Shown here piece by piece: positions 61,567 through 64,000 of a stretch of 64,000 nucleotides of DNA. The notes under the pieces are model-generated. The model worked only from the letters and a program-made list of their open reading frames with translations. It had not been told where the DNA came from and did not search any database. Source of the stretch: Bacteroidaceae bacterium (GTDB taxonomy: Bacteria > Bacteroidota > Bacteroidia > Bacteroidales > Bacteroidaceae); NCBI GenBank assembly GCA_017469685.1, contig JAFUFW010000016.1, positions 1 to 64,000 on the forward strand, read 5' to 3'. The translations under genes were made by a program, and so were the position numbers. Position 1 is the first letter of the stretch. The number at the start of each line of letters is the position of its first letter.

Positions 61567-62658
61567 ATGACAGACGAGCAGCCGATAGCAGAGCCGCCGA
61601 AGCCCGTAGCCGACGAGCTGGAACTCGACGACGAGGGCCTGGAAGTGGGAGCAGACGGGATGCTCTATGAGCACCGCCGCGTAGTGGCCGACAAGGGTCA
61701 GACGCTGCTCCGCGTGGACAAGTTCCTGATGGAACACCTGCGCGACACAAGCCGCGCCCGCATACAGCGCGCTGCCGAAGCGGGCTGCATCCACGTGAAC
61801 GATCGCCCCGTCAAGAGCAACTATCGCGTGAAGCCCCTCGATGTGGTGACGCTGATGCTCGACCATCCCCGCTTCGAGACGGAGATAACCGCCGAGGACA
61901 TTCCGCTCGACATCGTCTACGAGGATGATGACCTGCTCGTAGTGAACAAGGCGGCGGGCATGGTGGTGCATCCGGGCGTAGGCAACTACAGCGGAACGCT
62001 TGTCAACGCGCTGGCCTGGCACCTTCGTGGCGACCAGAAATACAACCCCAACGATCCCAATGTGGGGCTCGTGCACCGCATAGACAAGGACACAAGTGGC
62101 CTGCTGGTGGTGGCTAAGACTCCTGAGGCTAAGACTTATCTGTGTCATCAGTTTTTTGTTAAGTCAACAAAACGTCAGTATAATGCCCTCGTCTGGGGAG
62201 GCTTCGACGCCGATGGGGGCAGGGTAGAGGGTAATATAGCCCGCGACCCGCGCGACCGCCAGCGCATGACAGTCTTCCCGCCCGAGAGCGAGATAGGCAA
62301 ACACGCCGTGACCCACTGGCGCGTGCTGGAGGCTTTCGGCCCCGTGACGTGGGTGGAATGTGTGCTCGAGACTGGACGTACACACCAGATACGCGCCCAC
62401 ATGAAGCACATCGGGCACCCTCTCTTTGCCGACGAGCGCTACGGCGGATGTGAGATCCTGCGCGGACAGCCTACGGCCAAGTACAAGCAGTTCGTGCAGA
62501 ACGCCTTCACTCTATGCCCGCGACAGGCACTGCACGCCCGCACCCTCGGCTTCATGCATCCCCGCACAAAGGATGAGATGTTCTTCGAGAGCCCGCTGCC
62601 AGCCGACCTCGAACAATTAATAGATAAGTGGCGCGCCTACTCGCGTACAATAATATAA
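61567..62658 (+). CDS. rluD: RluA/RluD-family 23S rRNA pseudouridine synthase
   Basis: The product is 363 residues from the ATG at 61567, where the frame opens with a polar 45-residue lead before the S4-like domain (V-D-K-F-L-M-E-H-L-R-D-T-S-R-A-R-I-Q-R). A longer frame from 61348 overlaps the PASTA gene and was rejected. The catalytic motif is H-R-I-D-K-D-T-S-G (Asp173), with the family's G-R-T-H-Q-I-R-A-H-M. The exact uridines are not known. The operon is rpmH-PASTA-rluD-ddl-like. Confidence 0.88.
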   Translation: MTDEQPIAEPPKPVADELELDDEGLEVGADGMLYEHRRVVADKGQTLLRVDKFLMEHLRDTSRARIQRAAEAGCIHVNDRPVKSNYRVKPLDVVTLMLDHPRFETEITAEDIPLDIVYEDDDLLVVNKAAGMVVHPGVGNYSGTLVNALAWHLRGDQKYNPNDPNVGLVHRIDKDTSGLLVVAKTPEAKTYLCHQFFVKSTKRQYNALVWGGFDADGGRVEGNIARDPRDRQRMTVFPPESEIGKHAVTHWRVLEAFGPVTWVECVLETGRTHQIRAHMKHIGHPLFADERYGGCEILRGQPTAKYKQFVQNAFTLCPRQALHARTLGFMHPRTKDEMFFESPLPADLEQLIDKWRAYSRTII

Positions 62659-62815
62659 ATAGAACAGACAAAAATGATAAAGGCCTCAGATTACACGGAT
62701 CCCTTGCATGCTGCCTGCTTCAGTCTGTGAAAAATGGATGATAATTGCACGGATTGGAAGCGGACGTGAATATGTTTAATCTGTGAAATCTGCGGTTATA
62801 TAATTAATTTGTAGT
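62659..62815. repeat. ATTACACGGAT-type repeat remnants before ddl
   Basis: This 157-nt gap contains CAGATTACACGGAT, TTGCACGGATT and AATCTGTGAAATCTGCGG, degenerate units in both orientations of the repeat seen at 3679-3712. No gene is visible. Confidence 0.4.
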
Positions 62816-63826
62816 ATGAGTACAAGGAAAGTGATAGCCATCGTCTGCGGTGGCGACAGTTCAGAGCACGACGTGTCGTTGCGCAGTGCTCAAGGCATAT
62901 ACAGCTTTATCGATAAGGAGCGCTTTGAAGTCTATATCGTAGAGCTGAAAGGTCAGATGTGGGAGGCTCATCTCGAGGGCGAAAAGCGTGCCCCGGTCAG
63001 CCGTGAGGATTTCTCGTTCAAGGCAGGCCGCCGCACCGTGCGCCCCGATTTCGCCTACATCACCATCCACGGCACCCCAGGCGAGGACGGCACCCTACAG
63101 GGCTACTTCGACCTCATCCGCATGCCATACTCCACGAGCGGCGTGCTCGTCGAAGCCATGACCTTCAACAAGTTTACTCTTAACCAGTACCTTAAAGGCT
63201 TTGGCGTCAGCGTCTCAGAGAGCCTCGTAGTGCGCAAAGGCAGTGAGGACCTTGTCACCGACGATGAGATCATCAACCACATAGGCCTGCCCTGCTTCGT
63301 TAAGCCCAATGCAGGTGGCTCCAGCTTCGGCGTTACTAAGGTGAAATCGCTCGACCAGCTGCGCCCCGCCATAGCCCTGGCCATGGGTGAGAGTGACGAG
63401 GTGATGGTGGAGGCTTTCATGCCCGGCACGGAGCTCACCTGCGGCTGCTATAAGACTGCTGCCGGCTCGCACGTGTTCCCCGTCACGGAAGTGGTGACCC
63501 ACAATGAGTTCTTTGACTACGATGCCAAGTACAATGGTTCGGTCGACGAGATTACGCCTGCCCGTATCAGCGATGACCTGCGCGACCGCGTGCAGGCTCT
63601 CACCTCTGCTATCTACGACATCCTTGGCTGCTCTGGCATCATCCGCATCGACTACATCGTGACTAAGGCCGAGGATGCCGATGGCCACGAGCGCGAACGC
63701 ATCAACATGCTTGAGATCAATACGACGCCGGGAATGACGGCCACCAGCTTCATACCCCAGCAGGTGCGCGCTGCCGGTCTCGACATCAAGGATGTGCTGA
63801 CTGAGATTATTGAGGACAAACTATAG
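62816..63826 (+). CDS. ddl: D-alanine--D-alanine ligase
   Basis: The product is 336 residues, a normal length. ATP-grasp fold with G-G-D-S-S-E-H-D-V-S at the N-terminus, F-V-K-P-N-A-G-G-S-S-F-G-V in the ATP loop, E-A-F-M-P-G-T-E and the metal-site N-M-L-E-I-N-T-T-P-G-M-T. It makes the D-Ala-D-Ala dipeptide for peptidoglycan. The stop is TAG. It stands 33 nt before the acyltransferase-like gene. Confidence 0.96.
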   Translation: MSTRKVIAIVCGGDSSEHDVSLRSAQGIYSFIDKERFEVYIVELKGQMWEAHLEGEKRAPVSREDFSFKAGRRTVRPDFAYITIHGTPGEDGTLQGYFDLIRMPYSTSGVLVEAMTFNKFTLNQYLKGFGVSVSESLVVRKGSEDLVTDDEIINHIGLPCFVKPNAGGSSFGVTKVKSLDQLRPAIALAMGESDEVMVEAFMPGTELTCGCYKTAAGSHVFPVTEVVTHNEFFDYDAKYNGSVDEITPARISDDLRDRVQALTSAIYDILGCSGIIRIDYIVTKAEDADGHERERINMLEINTTPGMTATSFIPQQVRAAGLDIKDVLTEIIEDKL

Positions 63827-63858
63827 CTTGGATCATGGATTAGAGATTAGGGAATATT

Positions 63859-64000
63859 ATGCTGAGTAGACAAATACCTGAAGAGTTTAACGAGATTCGC
63901 CCCTATACGCCCGACGAATTGCCGCAGGTGATGCATGAGCTGCTCGCCGACGAGCAGTTCGTGGCGGCTGTGTCAAAGGTGATGCCCGACGTTGAGGCCA
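63859..64000 (+). CDS. Acyltransferase-like protein, N-terminal part (runs off the window)
   Basis: Only 47 codons are present: M-L-S-R-Q-I-P-E-E-F-N-E-I-R-P-Y-T-P-D-E-L-P-Q-V-M, then L-L-A-D-E-Q-F-V-A-A-V-S. This resembles the N-terminus of the Bacteroidetes 1-acyl-glycerol-3-phosphate acyltransferase-like proteins that follow ddl. The catalytic H-x4-D motif would lie beyond the edge, so the assignment rests on context and a short match. Confidence 0.5.
   Translation, partial: MLSRQIPEEFNEIRPYTPDELPQVMHELLADEQFVAAVSKVMPDVEA

Noticed and set aside
1-64000. tRNA genes, rRNA genes, CRISPR arrays, IS elements, prophage
   Set aside because: No cloverleaf/TPsiC-like motifs, no regularly spaced direct repeats with spacers, and no transposase or phage genes were seen.

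Overview
The window looks like the chromosome of a gut or oral Bacteroidales bacterium, most likely Prevotellaceae. Evidence: Bacteroidetes-type promoters (-33 TTTG, -7 TAnnTTTG) lie before many genes; most starts lack a Shine-Dalgarno; and the gene families are typical of that group (DUF3244, FISUMP-type surface proteins, DUF4988-like coiled-coil lipoproteins, type IX secretion tails, GH97, Wzi, OPT transporter, the rpmH-PASTA-RluD-Ddl-acyltransferase neighbourhood). No tRNA, rRNA, CRISPR array, insertion sequence or prophage was seen.

Layout. 1-2.8 kb (minus): a membrane TPR/HTH regulator, a small secreted DUF3244 protein whose promoter carries 11-bp-phased direct repeats, and the start of a C39-like/VKOR protein. 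2.9-7.5 kb (minus): a probable lipid head-group cluster (PAP2/IPC-synthase-like, CDP-alcohol phosphatidyltransferase, GtrA, PgpA) with a lipocalin-like lipoprotein and a Wzi-type barrel. 7.7-14.9 kb (plus): an alanine-rich lipoprotein, a 1716-residue subtilase ending in a dockerin, and an HU-like protein. 14.9-18.1 kb (minus): a GH97-GH88 pair. 18.35 kb: DUF3467 protein.

19-37.4 kb (plus): rpsL-rpsG-fusA followed by the complete S10-spc-alpha ribosomal cluster including secY, map, infA, rpoA and rplQ. fusA carries one in-frame TAG at codon 474 with the rest of the reading frame intact. This is the most surprising feature of the window.

37.4-47.7 kb (plus): a surface locus. A strong promoter and a structured leader of about 260 nt precede a 1305-residue coiled-coil lipoprotein. 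Small lipoproteins, a three-module FISUMP protein, a T9SS-tail protein and an OmpA-family protein follow. 47.8-53.3 kb: an OPT transporter, an array of 22-bp-phased palindromes, and a GH2 enzyme fused to a beta-propeller. 53.4-57.2 kb: pta and ackA, separated by a four-helix-bundle gene bracketed by inverted simple repeats, then a GT2 glycosyltransferase. 57.3-64 kb: radC, a DUF59 protein, lpxH, luxS, efp (minus), rpmH, PASTA protein, rluD-like, ddl and the start of an acyltransferase gene.

Several repeat families recur between genes: a palindromic terminator, a GCGCGTACATTATTAATA-like palindrome, CACTTTTCA arrays and AATAACGTAATATCG units. They look like the dispersed small repeats of this genome.
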